Positions 20,219-30,755 of a stretch of 64,000 nucleotides of DNA are shown here, one piece after another. Positions within the stretch are counted from its first letter, which is position 1. Each line of letters opens with the position of its first letter. The position numbers and the translations under genes were made by a program. Source of the stretch: Chiayiivirga sp. (GTDB taxonomy: Bacteria > Pseudomonadota > Gammaproteobacteria > Xanthomonadales > Xanthomonadaceae). The notes below the pieces were generated by a model. The model saw only the letters and a program-made list of their open reading frames with translations, was not told where the DNA came from and ran no database searches. The stretch spans positions 186,001 to 250,000 of the forward strand of contig JALCLA010000003.1 of NCBI GenBank assembly GCA_022647565.1. The letters run 5' to 3'.

Positions 20219-21217
20219 TCAATGCCAGGCGCGGTGGTAAGGGCCAAGCGTGGTCTGCTGTCCTTCGGCATGGACCGACAGCGCTTCTTGCCATTCGGGC
20301 CGCACGCGCCAGGCCTGCGGAGAACTGATCTGCACATCGATTGCATGCCGCCACACACGGGCTACCGATGCGATGTAGGCCACGCCGCGTTGCCGTCCCT
20401 CGATCTTCACTGCCGCCACTCCGGCGCGGTGCAGGCGTGGCAGCAACTCCAGGGTGTTGAGGCTGGTGGGCTCCTCCAGCGCGTGGAAGATCTCGCCACC
20501 CACGTCGAAGCGGCCCTTGCACACCGTGGGGTAGCCTGCGGCCTCGTGGCCGGCATAGCGATCCATCAGCACGCCGTTGAGCCGCACGCTACGGCTTCCA
20601 TCGGCATGCTCGTCCCAGCGCACGAAGCGCGCAGGAGAACACACTCCGTGCCGGTTCGGCGAGGCCCCGGTCACGTAGCTGGACAACTGGCAACGACCTT
20701 CGACCATGATGCAGAGACTGCCGAATGCGAAGACCTCCAGCGGAACCGGTGCCGTCGAACAGAGGCGCTCCACCTGCTGGATCGAAAGCACCCGCGGCAG
20801 CACTGCGCGCGCGATTCCGAAACGCTCGTGGTAGTAGCTCAGGGCCGACTGGGTGGTGGCAGAACCTTGCACCGACAGGTGCCGCGGCAGATTCGGATGA
20901 CGGCGGGCGGCGTAGTCGAGCACCGCCATTTCTGCCGCGATGATGGCGTCGGCACCGAGGGCGGCAGCACGATCCACGGCGGCCTCCCATTCCTTCAGTC
21001 GCTGGCTGTCCGGATAAGTATTGAGCGCCAGATAGACCTGCCGGCGGTTCTGGTGGGCGTAGGCGATGCCGCGACGCAGGTCTTCCTCGCTGAAGTTGAG
21101 CCCGGGAAAGGCACGGGCGTTGGTCTGGTCGCGGAAGCCGGCGTAGATGGCATCGGCACCGTTGTCCACGGCTGCCATCAGGGCCGGAAGGTTACCCGCG
21201 GGGCATACCAGTTGCAT
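20219..21217 (-). CDS. ubiU: Oxygen-independent ubiquinone hydroxylation protein UbiU
   Basis: With UbiV and UbiT, lets the cell make ubiquinone without oxygen, using prephenate as the oxygen source in E. coli. 332 aa from ATG 21217, with a GGAGA site upstream; the open frame further upstream (to 21295) contains the FNR-type box, which excludes it as coding. Family motifs: ELLxPAGN-like LVCPAGNLPALMAAVDNGAD, and the four cluster cysteines in FGSLCIMVEGRC, NRHGVCSP and YPTVCKG. First gene of ubiU-ubiV-cdd. Confidence 0.94.
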   Translation of the reverse strand: MQLVCPAGNLPALMAAVDNGADAIYAGFRDQTNARAFPGLNFSEEDLRRGIAYAHQNRRQVYLALNTYPDSQRLKEWEAAVDRAAALGADAIIAAEMAVLDYAARRHPNLPRHLSVQGSATTQSALSYYHERFGIARAVLPRVLSIQQVERLCSTAPVPLEVFAFGSLCIMVEGRCQLSSYVTGASPNRHGVCSPARFVRWDEHADGSRSVRLNGVLMDRYAGHEAAGYPTVCKGRFDVGGEIFHALEEPTSLNTLELLPRLHRAGVAAVKIEGRQRGVAYIASVARVWRHAIDVQISSPQAWRVRPEWQEALSVHAEGQQTTLGPYHRAWH

Positions 21218-21277
21218 CGCCCGTCTCCTGGGTGCGGCGGTAGCGGTGATGCTCGCGCGAGCCGGGGATGCCAGTCC

Positions 21278-21291
21278 TTGATCTGGATCAG
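21278..21291 (-). promoter_or_regulatory. FNR/ANR-type box upstream of ubiU-ubiV-cdd
   Basis: On the + strand TTGATCTGGATCAG, 13 of 14 positions matching TTGAT-N4-ATCAA in symmetric form. Its centre is 67 bases before the ubiU start, so a class II start site would give a leader of about 25 bases. It falls between the ubiD stop and ubiU. E. coli ubiUV is FNR-activated, which supports the reading. Best match of the five boxes. Confidence 0.8.
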
Positions 21292-21312
21292 GCACGCATC
21301 ATCGAGCGTCGC

Positions 21313-22800
21313 TCACGCCGCTGTCGACGCGCGTGCCGCCAGTACCCGGGCCCAGATCGCTTCGACCCGCTGCTCGACCGCCGCATCCGGCACGATCGCT
21401 TCGCTCCAGCGCCGCTGCGTCTCGCCTGGCCACTTGCGCGTGGCATCGAGGCCGAGCTTCGAGCCAAGGTTCGGTTCCGGGCTGGCGAAGTCGAGGTAGT
21501 CGATGGGGGTGCGCTCCACCAGCAGCGAGTCCCGCGCCGGGTCGACCCGCGTGGAGATCGCCCAGATCACTTGCGACCAGTCGCGCACGTCGATATCGGG
21601 GTCGGTCACGATCACGAACTTGGTGTAGGTGAACTGACGCAGGTAGGACCAGATCGCCATCATCACCCGGCGCGCGTGCCCCGGATACTGCTTGCGGATC
21701 GACACCACCGCAACCCGGTAGGAACAGGCTTCCGGCGGCAGGTGGAACTCCACGATCTCGGGAAACACCTTGCGCAAGATCGGCACGAACAGCTCGTTCA
21801 GCGCAACGGCCAGGATCGAAGGTTCATCGTGCGGCGCGCGCCCCATGTAGCTGCCGTGGTAGATGGCATCGCGACGCAAGGACAGGCGCTGGACCGTCAG
21901 CACCGGGAACTCGCCCTGCGCGTTGTAATAGCCAGTGTGATCGCCGTAGGGCCCTTCCATCGCCCGATCGCCGGGATGGATGAAACCTTCGAGCAGGATT
22001 TCCGCGCCGGCCGGTGCGTCCAGCCCGGTGAGTTCGCTGTGCCAGACGCGGGTACGTTCGCCGCGCAAGAGCCCGGCGAATTCGTACTCCGACAAGGTAT
22101 CCGGTACCGGTGCAACCGCCGCCAGCATGGTCGCCGGATCGGCTCCAATCGCCACCAGCACCGGAAAGGCCAGTCCCGGATGCGCGGCCGACCAGTCGGC
22201 AAAGTCGATTGCGCCGCCGCGATGGGGTAGCCAACGCATGATGACGCGATGACGATCGATCGGCTGTTGCCGGTAGATCGCCACGTTCTGGCGTGGCTGC
22301 CGCGGGCCACGCGTCACCACTAGTCCGAAAGTGATGAGCCGATCCACGTCGCCCGGCCAGCAACGCTGGATAGGAAGGCGTGAAAGGTCGATGTCGTCGC
22401 CTTCCAGCACTTCATATCGGAAGGCTGGGTCGCCCACCTGGCGTGGCGAGACATGGCTCAGCTGCGCCAGCGCCGGCCAGTTCGCCAGGGCCTCGCGCAG
22501 GTTCGATGGCCAGCGCGGCTCCTTGATCGCCGCGAGCAGTTCGCCCAATTCGCGCAACGACGCCAAGGGGCGACCGCCGAGCGCCATCTCGATCCGCTCG
22601 CGGTGGCCGAACAGATTGCCCAACAGGGCGTGACGCGATCCTGTCGCATTCTCGAACAGCAGGGCCGGACCTTGCTCGCGCAGCACGCGCTGGCAAAGCG
22701 CGGTGCTCTCCAGCTCCGGATCGATCGGTTCGGCCACGCGGCAGAGCGCACCGCGATCCTGCAGCCGTTGCAGGAAGCTGCGCAGGTCGTGGAAGGCCAT
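21313..22800 (-). CDS. ubiD: 4-hydroxy-3-polyprenylbenzoate decarboxylase
   Basis: Prenylated-FMN-dependent decarboxylase of ubiquinone synthesis, removing the ring carboxylate. 495 aa, the normal length. UbiD-family segments include [20 protein letters not shown], the [12 protein letters not shown] active-site region and [18 protein letters not shown] near residue 400. It follows the PLP decarboxylase with an eight-base gap on the same strand, so it is probably cotranscribed from the 24823 box, and sits just upstream of ubiU. Other UbiD-family proteins act on different aromatic acids, but length and context favour ubiquinone. Confidence 0.9.
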   Translation of the reverse strand: MAFHDLRSFLQRLQDRGALCRVAEPIDPELESTALCQRVLREQGPALLFENATGSRHALLGNLFGHRERIEMALGGRPLASLRELGELLAAIKEPRWPSNLREALANWPALAQLSHVSPRQVGDPAFRYEVLEGDDIDLSRLPIQRCWPGDVDRLITFGLVVTRGPRQPRQNVAIYRQQPIDRHRVIMRWLPHRGGAIDFADWSAAHPGLAFPVLVAIGADPATMLAAVAPVPDTLSEYEFAGLLRGERTRVWHSELTGLDAPAGAEILLEGFIHPGDRAMEGPYGDHTGYYNAQGEFPVLTVQRLSLRRDAIYHGSYMGRAPHDEPSILAVALNELFVPILRKVFPEIVEFHLPPEACSYRVAVVSIRKQYPGHARRVMMAIWSYLRQFTYTKFVIVTDPDIDVRDWSQVIWAISTRVDPARDSLLVERTPIDYLDFASPEPNLGSKLGLDATRKWPGETQRRWSEAIVPDAAVEQRVEAIWARVLAARASTAA

Positions 22801-22808
22801 CGCCGTAC

Positions 22809-24746
22809 TCAGGCCGCTGCGCGAGGGGCGAGGTTCGCGGCCAGCGCCCGGATACGTCGTGCCAGATAGTCGAAGTAGCGCTCGATGTAGTTGATCCCGT
22901 TCTCGCGGTCGTCGAGGAACGGATTCATCAAGGTATGGCGCAGGATCACCAGCCGGTCGGCAGCATCATGCTCGGGCAGCAACGACGCCGGATCCAGCCC
23001 GAGTTCGGCAAGCACGCGCGCCATGGCATCGCGACCCATGGCCTCCGGACGCAGGGTGGTGGTGGATCCGTAGAACTCGTGCGTCTGCACTGCCTGGGTC
23101 GGATCACAGCGCAATCCATGATGCAGCTCGCGCACGAAACGGTTCATCCCCTCGACCTCGCGGTTGGCCACCGGATTGAGCGCGAGGCACACCAGGTTGC
23201 TGTCGGGTGCGAATGGAACGCAGACGCGGACCACGCCGGCCATCTCCGTGGCAAAGCGCGACGCGCAGGCAAGGAATGTCTGTGCCGAACGGATCGTTTC
23301 GGCCGGCAACCTGCCGAAGTTCGCATGGTCGAGCGGCAAAACCCGGTGCGTCACGTACACCGCTGCCGCCGCTGCTCCGGACTTCGAGCCTTCCGGGATG
23401 TAGCGTCCGAGCTGGCGGAACCGGGCAAAGTAGTCATCGCCTTCGGCCTCGGTGAACACGTAATCCGCGCTTTCGGCGAGCAAGCCCATCGCACGCTGGT
23501 CGCGACAGAGGAAGGCGCCGGCCCCGTAGGGAAGAAAGCCCAGCTTGTGCGGATCGACCGTGATCGAGTCACTGGCGCCGAGGGCAGCGATGGCAGCGTG
23601 CGTGGACTCGCTGGGGAACGGACCCAGTTCGGAGCGCATTTCCGCCAGCCCGCGCAGGCTGCCGTCTTGCTTGCGGAACAAGGTGGCGAGATAGCCGCCC
23701 CAGGCGGCATCGACGTGCACCGAGAAGCCGAAGCCCGAGGCCGCGCAGGCATCGCGACAGGCGATCACTTCATGCACCGGGTCGATCGTGCCGAACTCGG
23801 TGGTGCCGAACACCGCCACCGCCAGCAGCACCGGCCGTCGCTGCGAGCGCAACTCGGCCAGCAGGGAGTCGAGGACCCGGGAGTTCACCCGCATGCCGGT
23901 TTCGGGGATGGGCACGAGCTGTTCGCGCCCGAGTCCCAGCAGCTTCATGCCCTTGCTCCACGAGTAGTGCGCGGTCACGGGGGCCAGCACCACCGGTGGC
24001 GACAGCTCCGGATGACGTGCGAAGAACTCCACCATGCCCAGTTGCTCGATCCGCTCCGACTCGACTTGCCGCAGCCAGCCGCGACGCGCCGTTGGAGCCA
24101 GCCCTGCCAACCAGGATTGCCAGCGCTGCAGCAATTCGATTCCTGCGCGTGGCGCGAGATTGAACGCCTCCCAGTCACTCCCCGGCAGCTCCAGGCCGGG
24201 GGGCGCCACTGCTCGCAAGGCTATCGGGAAGCACTTCAGCGCAAGCGCGAGGCGCAGCCCCTGGTAGTTTGCAAGCGTTCCGCCCGAGGTGAGGTGACCA
24301 AAGGCACAATCCGCGCGCGTCACGTCGTCGCAATAGCCGAGCATCCGCGCAAGCTGCAGCCCGGCGCGAATCTCCAGATCGATCGTGACCGGCGCCGCGT
24401 CTTCGCTCACATTGTTTGGGTTGTAGGGTAGGGCCAGCATCTGCGCCGCCAGGCCGGGCAATACCAGGTCGCTCATCATGTGCCCGAGGTAACGCGGGCT
24501 GTGCGCCGGCACCGAACGCTTCAGCGCGGCGGACAACGAATGCAACTCCCGGCGCAGTCGCGCCTCGAATGCCTTGAACTCGGGATGCTGGGCCGCGTGC
24601 GTGGGAATCGCGGGCGGATCTTCCGGGTGGAAGTTGCGCCGCCAGTAGACATGGTCGCGCAGGAACTCCACCACCAGCTTCTCCAGCAGGTTGTCGTTCT
24701 CGCCATAAGGGCCGAGGAAGCACGGATACAGACTGGGATCACTCAT
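22809..24746 (-). CDS. PLP-dependent decarboxylase, tyrosine-decarboxylase-like
   Basis: A 645-residue group II amino-acid decarboxylase. The PLP-binding lysine is in [14 protein letters not shown], with the upstream [11 protein letters not shown] aspartate and the [14 protein letters not shown] cofactor loop. The length (well above the 480 of typical aromatic decarboxylases) and the N-terminal YLGHMMSDL resemble bacterial tyrosine decarboxylases of about 620 aa. The substrate cannot be settled from sequence. ATG 24746 was chosen because upstream sequence holds the FNR-type box. First gene of an operon with ubiD. A role in anaerobic pH or redox balance is possible but is inference. Confidence 0.8.
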   Translation of the reverse strand: MSDPSLYPCFLGPYGENDNLLEKLVVEFLRDHVYWRRNFHPEDPPAIPTHAAQHPEFKAFEARLRRELHSLSAALKRSVPAHSPRYLGHMMSDLVLPGLAAQMLALPYNPNNVSEDAAPVTIDLEIRAGLQLARMLGYCDDVTRADCAFGHLTSGGTLANYQGLRLALALKCFPIALRAVAPPGLELPGSDWEAFNLAPRAGIELLQRWQSWLAGLAPTARRGWLRQVESERIEQLGMVEFFARHPELSPPVVLAPVTAHYSWSKGMKLLGLGREQLVPIPETGMRVNSRVLDSLLAELRSQRRPVLLAVAVFGTTEFGTIDPVHEVIACRDACAASGFGFSVHVDAAWGGYLATLFRKQDGSLRGLAEMRSELGPFPSESTHAAIAALGASDSITVDPHKLGFLPYGAGAFLCRDQRAMGLLAESADYVFTEAEGDDYFARFRQLGRYIPEGSKSGAAAAAVYVTHRVLPLDHANFGRLPAETIRSAQTFLACASRFATEMAGVVRVCVPFAPDSNLVCLALNPVANREVEGMNRFVRELHHGLRCDPTQAVQTHEFYGSTTTLRPEAMGRDAMARVLAELGLDPASLLPEHDAADRLVILRHTLMNPFLDDRENGINYIERYFDYLARRIRALAANLAPRAAA

Positions 24747-24822
24747 GGAAGACTGGCTCCGCCGGCGGCAGGAAGGCCCGGCTTGACGGATGCCAGTATT
24801 CGCAGGCGCCGGTGACCTTGCC

Positions 24823-24836
24823 TTGATCCAGGTCAG
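24823..24836 (-). promoter_or_regulatory. FNR/ANR-type box upstream of the decarboxylase-ubiD operon
   Basis: On the + strand TTGATCCAGGTCAG: one perfect half-site and one degenerate. In the - direction AATACT (24800-24795) is centred 32 bases away, the class II -10 position. The predicted transcript start near 24788 leaves about 42 bases before the ATG at 24746. Confidence 0.65.
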
Positions 24837-24969
24837 CGCCCGAAGCCAAAGCGGTACCGGTTGGTTCCGGATCATGCTGCTCGCCGTACGGGGACAGGTC
24901 GCCTGGTCCCGATGGTTGTCCGGCGACGGGATTGAAACTTTTTCCGTGCCGGCGCAGTCTGCGTGGGCC

Positions 24970-25377
24970 ATGTCGCGCCTTGCCCTCCGCCTCGTGCTTG
25001 CACTCACGCTGATCCTCAACGGGATTTCGGCACCGTGGGCTATGCTGATGCCGTGGCCGGGCGGTACGGATGCCGGAACGACGCCCGCGATGCAGGCCAT
25101 GACGCTGCACAGCGGTGTCGCACTGTCGGAGGCGCAACACGATCATGGGCTGTCGCTGCCGGACGCGAGTGACGTCGCCGCGCCAGAGGATTGCCATGGC
25201 CAGCGCAGCTGCTGCACCGACGCCGCCTGTCATTGCGGTTGCCTGCTCCCGCCTGTGGTGCTGGTGACACTGACTGGCCTTCCCGCCATGCCCGCGAGCA
25301 AGCCGCGCGACCAGGCCGACGGAACGCATCGCGCTGGCTTGCGCCACCCGCCGCCGCTTCGCCCCCCCACGGCCTGA
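24970..25377 (+). CDS. CopL-like metal-binding protein
   Basis: 135 residues with an N-terminal signal/membrane segment (LALRLVLALTLILNGISAPWA) and a Cys/His cluster (EDCHGQRSCC and CHCGC near residues 75-90). This pattern resembles CopL, a small metal-binding regulator encoded ahead of copAB in Xanthomonas. ATG 24970 was chosen because the earlier open frame lacks features. It precedes the outer-membrane factor and copper oxidase on the same strand by about 100 bases. It may bind Cu(I) in the periplasm; a regulatory role is known only from relatives. Confidence 0.65.
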   Translation: MSRLALRLVLALTLILNGISAPWAMLMPWPGGTDAGTTPAMQAMTLHSGVALSEAQHDHGLSLPDASDVAAPEDCHGQRSCCTDAACHCGCLLPPVVLVTLTGLPAMPASKPRDQADGTHRAGLRHPPPLRPPTA

Positions 25378-25477
25378 TCCGGCGTCGATCCACCGCGCGG
25401 ACACCTCCGGTGCCGCGCCGCTGCTCTCACGACTGCCGGCGTGACTTGCGTCGCAGGCCGATACAGAGGACGAACCC

Positions 25478-26962
25478 ATGCCTTGCTTGACACGTTCCGT
25501 CGCGATGGTCGCGACGGCGCTCGCGCTGGCCGCGTGTGCCAGCTTGCCGCCGGAACGGGGCTATGCCGAAACCCGTGGCCTGATCGAGTCGCAACGCCCG
25601 CTACCGGATCATTGGTCGCCGCTCGATCGTCAAGGGGCGCCGGCGTATCCCGCGGCCCCGATCGACGTGGACGAAGCGGTGACGCTGGCCCTGCTCCACA
25701 ACCCTCGCATCCGGGAAGCCTACGCGCGACTTGGCATCGGTCGCGCCGACCTCGAGGAGGCGCGGCGCCTGGCCAACCCGAGCTTCGGGATCGCACGTCT
25801 TTCGCCTCAAGGCGACGGAGGTGCACGCCTCACGCGCAGCCTCTCGCTCGGTTTCACCGACTTGCTGACGCTTCCGGCACGCAAGCACCTGGCCGCGGGC
25901 GAGCTGGATCGCTTGCAGAAGGAGGTAGCTGCGGAAGTTCTGGAGATGGCCACCGAAGTCGAGGTGGCGTGGTACGAAGCGGTGAGTGCGCAACAGGTCG
26001 GAGCAATGCGCGATCTCGTGGCAAAGGCGGCAGAGCATGCAGCCACGCTGGCGCAGCGCTATTTCGATGCGGGCAACATCAATCGGCTGCAACTGGAACA
26101 GGAGCATGCCGCCGCCACCCAGTCGCGCATCGCAGCCCTGACCGCCCACGTTTCGGCGCTGCGGGCACGCAGTCAGCTCGGTGGCTTGCTCGGGTTGCCG
26201 GCGAGCTTGAACTGGACGCTCCGCGCACAGCTGCCCGCACCGCAGTCGATCGAGTTCTCCGCCGACGATCTGATCCCCCTGGCGCTGGATTCGCGCCTTG
26301 ATCTTGCAGCCGCAAGACAGGCCGTCACGAATCGGGAAGATGCGCTCGGCGTCACCCGGCGCTGGCGCTGGATCAGTACGGTCGAGCTGGGCTACGAGCG
26401 CGAACGCGAATCCGACGGAGGTGTCTCGCGTGGCCCTTCGCTGGCACTGGCCTTGCCCTTGTTCAACCAGGGGCAGGGCGCGCTGGCGCGTGCGCAGGCC
26501 GAACTGTTGCAGGCCCGCGCCGAGCTTGATGCGCAGGTGCTTGCCGTGCACAACGCCGCGCGGCTCGGGGTGGACCAATTGTCGGTAGCGGCCACGATCG
26601 CGGAACGCTACCGCACCGAACTGCTGCCCCGACGCGAAGCCGTCGTGGCCCGCACCCAGGAGCGGGTGAACTACATGCTCGTGGGCGTCTTCGAACTGCT
26701 GGCGGCCAGGCAGCAGGAGTACGACGCCTACCAGGCCTATCTGGAAGCGGTGCGCGACTACTGGATCGCGCGCGTGGAGCTGCGCGCCGCGGTGGGCGGC
26801 CGCCTGCCGGACGACGACCGCGTTCCGCCGTCCAGCCTCGGCGTCGAGGCGATCCTGCCTCCCGCCAGCGATGCCGAGGACACCGTGCCCGCGACGCGCA
26901 ACGGGCACGATTCGCACCACCACCCGCATCAGGAACATCACGATCACGGAGGTTCACGATGA
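25478..26962 (+). CDS. TolC-family outer-membrane lipoprotein, copper cluster
   Basis: A 494-residue outer-membrane efflux factor. The signal peptide ends in a lipobox (ALAAC, Cys20), and two tandem OEP repeats follow (about 60-250 and 265-450) with the long alternating helices of TolC proteins. The C-terminus is unusual: it ends in a His-rich tail (residues about 480-492, HDSHHHPHQEHHDH), a likely metal-binding stretch. GAGG precedes the ATG. No RND pump or membrane-fusion gene is adjacent, so its partner is unclear. Its stop overlaps the start of the multicopper oxidase. Confidence 0.85.
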   Translation: MPCLTRSVAMVATALALAACASLPPERGYAETRGLIESQRPLPDHWSPLDRQGAPAYPAAPIDVDEAVTLALLHNPRIREAYARLGIGRADLEEARRLANPSFGIARLSPQGDGGARLTRSLSLGFTDLLTLPARKHLAAGELDRLQKEVAAEVLEMATEVEVAWYEAVSAQQVGAMRDLVAKAAEHAATLAQRYFDAGNINRLQLEQEHAAATQSRIAALTAHVSALRARSQLGGLLGLPASLNWTLRAQLPAPQSIEFSADDLIPLALDSRLDLAAARQAVTNREDALGVTRRWRWISTVELGYERERESDGGVSRGPSLALALPLFNQGQGALARAQAELLQARAELDAQVLAVHNAARLGVDQLSVAATIAERYRTELLPRREAVVARTQERVNYMLVGVFELLAARQQEYDAYQAYLEAVRDYWIARVELRAAVGGRLPDDDRVPPSSLGVEAILPPASDAEDTVPATRNGHDSHHHPHQEHHDHGGSR

Positions 26963-28365
26963 CACTGTCCCGACGCCACTGGTTCCGCTGGGCCGGCCTG
27001 AGCGCACTCGCACCCTTGGGGCTGATCGCACGCCGCGCCATCGCACAGGTGCCGCAACCACGCCTGCCGGCGACGGCACCGGCAACCGCTGGCGCTGCGC
27101 CCGAAGGTGCCGCGCCCCGCGCCCCATTCACGCCCGTTCGGACTCTCAACGGCTGGACCCTGCCGCATCGGATGGTGGACGGCGTGAAGGAGTTCCACCT
27201 CGTGGCCGAGGAAATCGAGCACGAATTTGCGCCCGGCTGCCGCGCCAAGTGCTGGGGTTACAACGGCACCACGCCCGGACCGACGATCGAGGCGGTGGAG
27301 GGCGATCGGATTCGCATCCTCGTCACCAATCGCCTGCCCGAGCACACCACCATCCACTGGCATGGCCTGCTGCTTCCGAGCGGCATGGACGGCGTCGGCG
27401 GGCTGTCGCAACCACACATCCAGCCGGGCGAAACCTACGCCTACGAGTTCACTCTGCAACAGCACGGCACCCACATGTATCACCCGCACGCGGACGAGAT
27501 GGTGCAACTGGCGGTGGGCATGATGGGCATGTTCATCATCCACCCGCGTGAGGGCGAAGCCACGGCGATCGATCGGGATTACGTGGTGCTCCTGCACAAC
27601 TGGGCCCTGCATCCGGGCACGTATCGCCCCGACCCCTCGGTGATGCAGGATTTCGACCTGTGGACCTTCAACGGCAAGGTATTCCCTGCGATCGATCCGC
27701 TGGTGGCGCGCAGCGGCGAGCGCGTGCGCATCCGCGTGGGCAACCTCTCGATGTGGAACCACCCGATCCACATGCACGGCCCAAAATTCTTGGTGACCGG
27801 CGGCGATGGCGGACGTTGGCCGCGCGCCTTGTGGCGCTCGGAGGTCACCGAGATCGTGGGCGTGGGCCAGACGCGCGACCTGGAGTTCGTCGCCGTACCG
27901 GGGGATTGGGCCTTCCACTGCCACATGTCGCACCACACCATGAACGCCATGGGGCACGAGATTCCGAACACGCTGGGCGTGGATCACTCGGGAGTCGAGG
28001 ATGAGATCCGCAAACTGCTGCCCGGCTACATGGCGATGGGGCAGTCCGGCATGGCCGAGCACCAGGATCACACCGACATGGGCCACATGCGCGGCCCGGA
28101 GAACACCTTGCCGATGATGATGGGCAAGGGGCCGTACGGGAACCTCGAGATGGGTGGCATGTTCACCGTGATCAAGGTGCGCGATGAGCTTGCCGCCGGC
28201 GACTACCGTGATCCGGGCTGGTATCCGAATCCGAAAGGCACCGTGGCGAGCCGGATCAGCGGCGATCCGGATTTCGGCACGCCGGCTCGACGCGCACCGC
28301 CGCCAGGCCCGACGCCGGAGCTGAAGGCAGCCCCGGTGGATCACTCGAAGATGAAGCATGGTTGA
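26959..28365 (+). CDS. Multicopper oxidase, Tat-exported
   Basis: A 468-residue periplasmic oxidase that probably detoxifies Cu(I) by oxidising it with O2. A twin-arginine leader (SRRHWFRW) opens the protein. All four copper-binding motifs are present: IHWHG, YHPHAD, NHPIHMHG, and HCHMSHHTMNAM, the last giving the type 1 Cys, His and Met. Met-rich stretches occur near the C-terminus (about 340-400). ATG 26959 has an excellent GGAGG site and overlaps the previous stop by four bases. It is shorter than CopA/PcoA oxidases (about 600 aa). Confidence 0.9.
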   Translation: MTLSRRHWFRWAGLSALAPLGLIARRAIAQVPQPRLPATAPATAGAAPEGAAPRAPFTPVRTLNGWTLPHRMVDGVKEFHLVAEEIEHEFAPGCRAKCWGYNGTTPGPTIEAVEGDRIRILVTNRLPEHTTIHWHGLLLPSGMDGVGGLSQPHIQPGETYAYEFTLQQHGTHMYHPHADEMVQLAVGMMGMFIIHPREGEATAIDRDYVVLLHNWALHPGTYRPDPSVMQDFDLWTFNGKVFPAIDPLVARSGERVRIRVGNLSMWNHPIHMHGPKFLVTGGDGGRWPRALWRSEVTEIVGVGQTRDLEFVAVPGDWAFHCHMSHHTMNAMGHEIPNTLGVDHSGVEDEIRKLLPGYMAMGQSGMAEHQDHTDMGHMRGPENTLPMMMGKGPYGNLEMGGMFTVIKVRDELAAGDYRDPGWYPNPKGTVASRISGDPDFGTPARRAPPPGPTPELKAAPVDHSKMKHG

Positions 28366-28409
28366 GGCGGAGCCTCGATCCTGAACGCGCCAGCACACGG
28401 AGAGACTGA

Positions 28410-30755
28410 GTGAATTCGACGGAACACCAAGGCACAGCCGAGCCGTGCTGCCACGATTCAGGCACGGCGCCACCGCTGCGTGATCCGGTGTGCGGCATGA
28501 GCGTGACGGCAGACTCGCCGCATCAGGCCACGCACGCGGGACAGCAGTACCACTTCTGCGCCGCGCGCTGCCGCGACAAGTTCGTGGCGGACCCCGGGCG
28601 CTACCTGACATCACCAAAGGAGGCGCCGCTCGCGCCCGCTCCGCCTGGCACCAGCTATACCTGTCCGATGCACCCGGACATCGTGCAGGACCACCCGGGC
28701 AATTGTCCGCTCTGTGGCATGGCGCTGGAACCGATGCTGCCGAGCCTGGACGAGGGCGAGAACCCGGAACTGACCGACTTCCGTCGCCGATTCTGGTGGA
28801 CCTTGCCGCTGTCCGCGGCAGTGATGGCACTGGCCATGTTCGGACACGGCATCGAGGCACTGTCGGCCAGCACGCGCACCTGGCTGGAACTGGCCTTGTC
28901 CGCGCCGGTGGTGCTCTGGGCCGGCGCACCTTTCTTCCAGCGCTGGGCACAGTCGATCCGCAATCGCAGCCCGAACATGTGGACCCTGATCGGCACCGGC
29001 ATCGGCGCAGCCTTCGGCTACAGCGTGGCCGCCACGTTCGTGCCGCACTGGTTCCCGGCCACCCTGCACGAGCACGGTCGCGTCGGCGTCTACTTCGAAG
29101 CCGCTGCAATCATCGTCTCGCTCACCTTGCTCGGACAGTTGCTGGAACTCAAGGCGCGTTCAAGCACGTCCGCGGCACTCAAGGCGCTGCTCGGGCTCGC
29201 GCCAAAGACCGCGCGGCGACTGCGCGGCGATGGCACCGACGAAGACATCCCGCTCACCCATGTGCATGTGGGCGACCGGCTGCGGGTGCGGCCGGGCGAA
29301 AAAGTACCGGTCGATGGCGTGGTGCTGGAGGGGCGCAGCACAGTCGACGAATCGATGCTGACCGGCGAGGCCATGCCGGTGGAGAAGGGGCCGCAGGCAC
29401 GCGTTATCGGTGCCACGCTCAACGGCAAGGGCAGTCTGGTCATCCGGGCGGACCAGATCGGTTCGGACACGATGCTGGCGCAGATCGTGATGCTCGTGGC
29501 ACAGGCACAACGTTCGCGTGCGCCGATGCAGCGTCTTGCGGACAAGGCGAGCTTCTGGTTCGTGCTGATCGTGATGGGCGTGGCCATTGCAACCTTCCTG
29601 ACCTGGGGAATGTTCGGCCCCGAACCGCGCTGGACCTATGCCATCCTCAACGCGGTGTCGGTGCTGATCATCGCGTGCCCCTGCGCCCTGGGACTGGCCA
29701 CGCCGATGTCGATCATGGTGGCGACCGGACGGGCGGCACAGTCCGGCGTGCTGTTCCGTGACGCCGAGGCGATCGAACGCCTGCGCGACATCGATACCCT
29801 GGTGGTCGACAAGACCGGCACCCTGACCGAGGGTCGCCCTGCGTTCCGCGATCTGGTTGCGCTTCCACCCTTCGACGCCAATGAGGTGCTGCGCCTGGCA
29901 GCGAGCCTGGATCAGGGCAGCGAACACCCCTTGGCCGAAGCGATCGTGGCGGAAGCGCGCCGGCGCGGCCTGGCACTGCAAGCGGCGCAGGAGTTCGATT
30001 CTGTGACCGGCCTCGGCGTGCGTGGCCGGGTCGGGCCGCACGCCTTGTTGCTGGGCAATACGGTGCTGATGCAGGAAGCGGGCATCGACCTCTCCTCCAT
30101 GCGCGAAACGGGCGAAAAAATGCGCGCAGACGGCGCCAGCGTGATGTTCCTCGCGGTCGACGGCCACCCCGCGGCTCTTCTCGCCGTGGCGGACCCGATC
30201 AAGAATTCCTCGCCGGAAGCCATCCGACGCTTGCGCCAGGCGGGCTTGCGCGTGGTCATGGCTACGGGCGATGGGCACACCACGGCTCAGGCGGTCGCGC
30301 GCGAACTGGGCATCGACGAGGTGCACGGCGAGGTGCGTCCTGCCGACAAGGCGGTCCTCATCTCGCGGCTGCAGGCGGAAGGCAAACGCGTGGCGATGGC
30401 CGGAGATGGCATCAACGATGCGCCGGCCCTGGCCGCCGCGGATGTGGGCATTGCGATGGGCACCGGCACCGATGTGGCGATGTCGAGCGCGCAGGTCACC
30501 CTGGTGAAGGGCGACCTGCGCGGCATCGTGCGTGCACGGGCCCTGTCGCAGTCGACGGTACGCAACATGAAACAGAATCTGGCCTTTGCCTTTGCCTACA
30601 ACGTGCTCGGCGTGCCCTTGGCGGCAGGCGTGTTGTATCCGGCCTTCGGCTGGTTGCTCAGCCCGATGCTCGCGGCCCTCGCGATGAGCCTCTCGTCGGT
30701 CTCGGTGGTGGGCAATGCCTTGCGACTGCGCCGCGCACTTGATCCTTCGACATGA
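28410..30755 (+). CDS. Copper-translocating P1B-type ATPase
   Basis: Exports Cu+ across the inner membrane using ATP. 781 aa from GTG 28410 (GGAGA upstream). The N-terminus holds Cys-rich soft-metal sites instead of CxxC ferredoxin-like domains: a YHS domain (DPVCGMSV...YHFCAARC, about 22-65) and a heavy-metal-binding segment (YTCPMHPD...CPLCGM, about 82-108). Eight membrane spans follow, with the CPC motif in [12 protein letters not shown], phosphorylation Asp in [13 protein letters not shown] and [10 protein letters not shown]. The stop overlaps the ATP-grasp gene. Confidence 0.94.
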   Translation: MNSTEHQGTAEPCCHDSGTAPPLRDPVCGMSVTADSPHQATHAGQQYHFCAARCRDKFVADPGRYLTSPKEAPLAPAPPGTSYTCPMHPDIVQDHPGNCPLCGMALEPMLPSLDEGENPELTDFRRRFWWTLPLSAAVMALAMFGHGIEALSASTRTWLELALSAPVVLWAGAPFFQRWAQSIRNRSPNMWTLIGTGIGAAFGYSVAATFVPHWFPATLHEHGRVGVYFEAAAIIVSLTLLGQLLELKARSSTSAALKALLGLAPKTARRLRGDGTDEDIPLTHVHVGDRLRVRPGEKVPVDGVVLEGRSTVDESMLTGEAMPVEKGPQARVIGATLNGKGSLVIRADQIGSDTMLAQIVMLVAQAQRSRAPMQRLADKASFWFVLIVMGVAIATFLTWGMFGPEPRWTYAILNAVSVLIIACPCALGLATPMSIMVATGRAAQSGVLFRDAEAIERLRDIDTLVVDKTGTLTEGRPAFRDLVALPPFDANEVLRLAASLDQGSEHPLAEAIVAEARRRGLALQAAQEFDSVTGLGVRGRVGPHALLLGNTVLMQEAGIDLSSMRETGEKMRADGASVMFLAVDGHPAALLAVADPIKNSSPEAIRRLRQAGLRVVMATGDGHTTAQAVARELGIDEVHGEVRPADKAVLISRLQAEGKRVAMAGDGINDAPALAAADVGIAMGTGTDVAMSSAQVTLVKGDLRGIVRARALSQSTVRNMKQNLAFAFAYNVLGVPLAAGVLYPAFGWLLSPMLAALAMSLSSVSVVGNALRLRRALDPST

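Noticed and set aside
21007..21016. TGTCCGGATA inside ubiU
   Set aside because: Nine of ten bases match, but it lies within a gene, is not before a start codon and has no TGT at the right distance.
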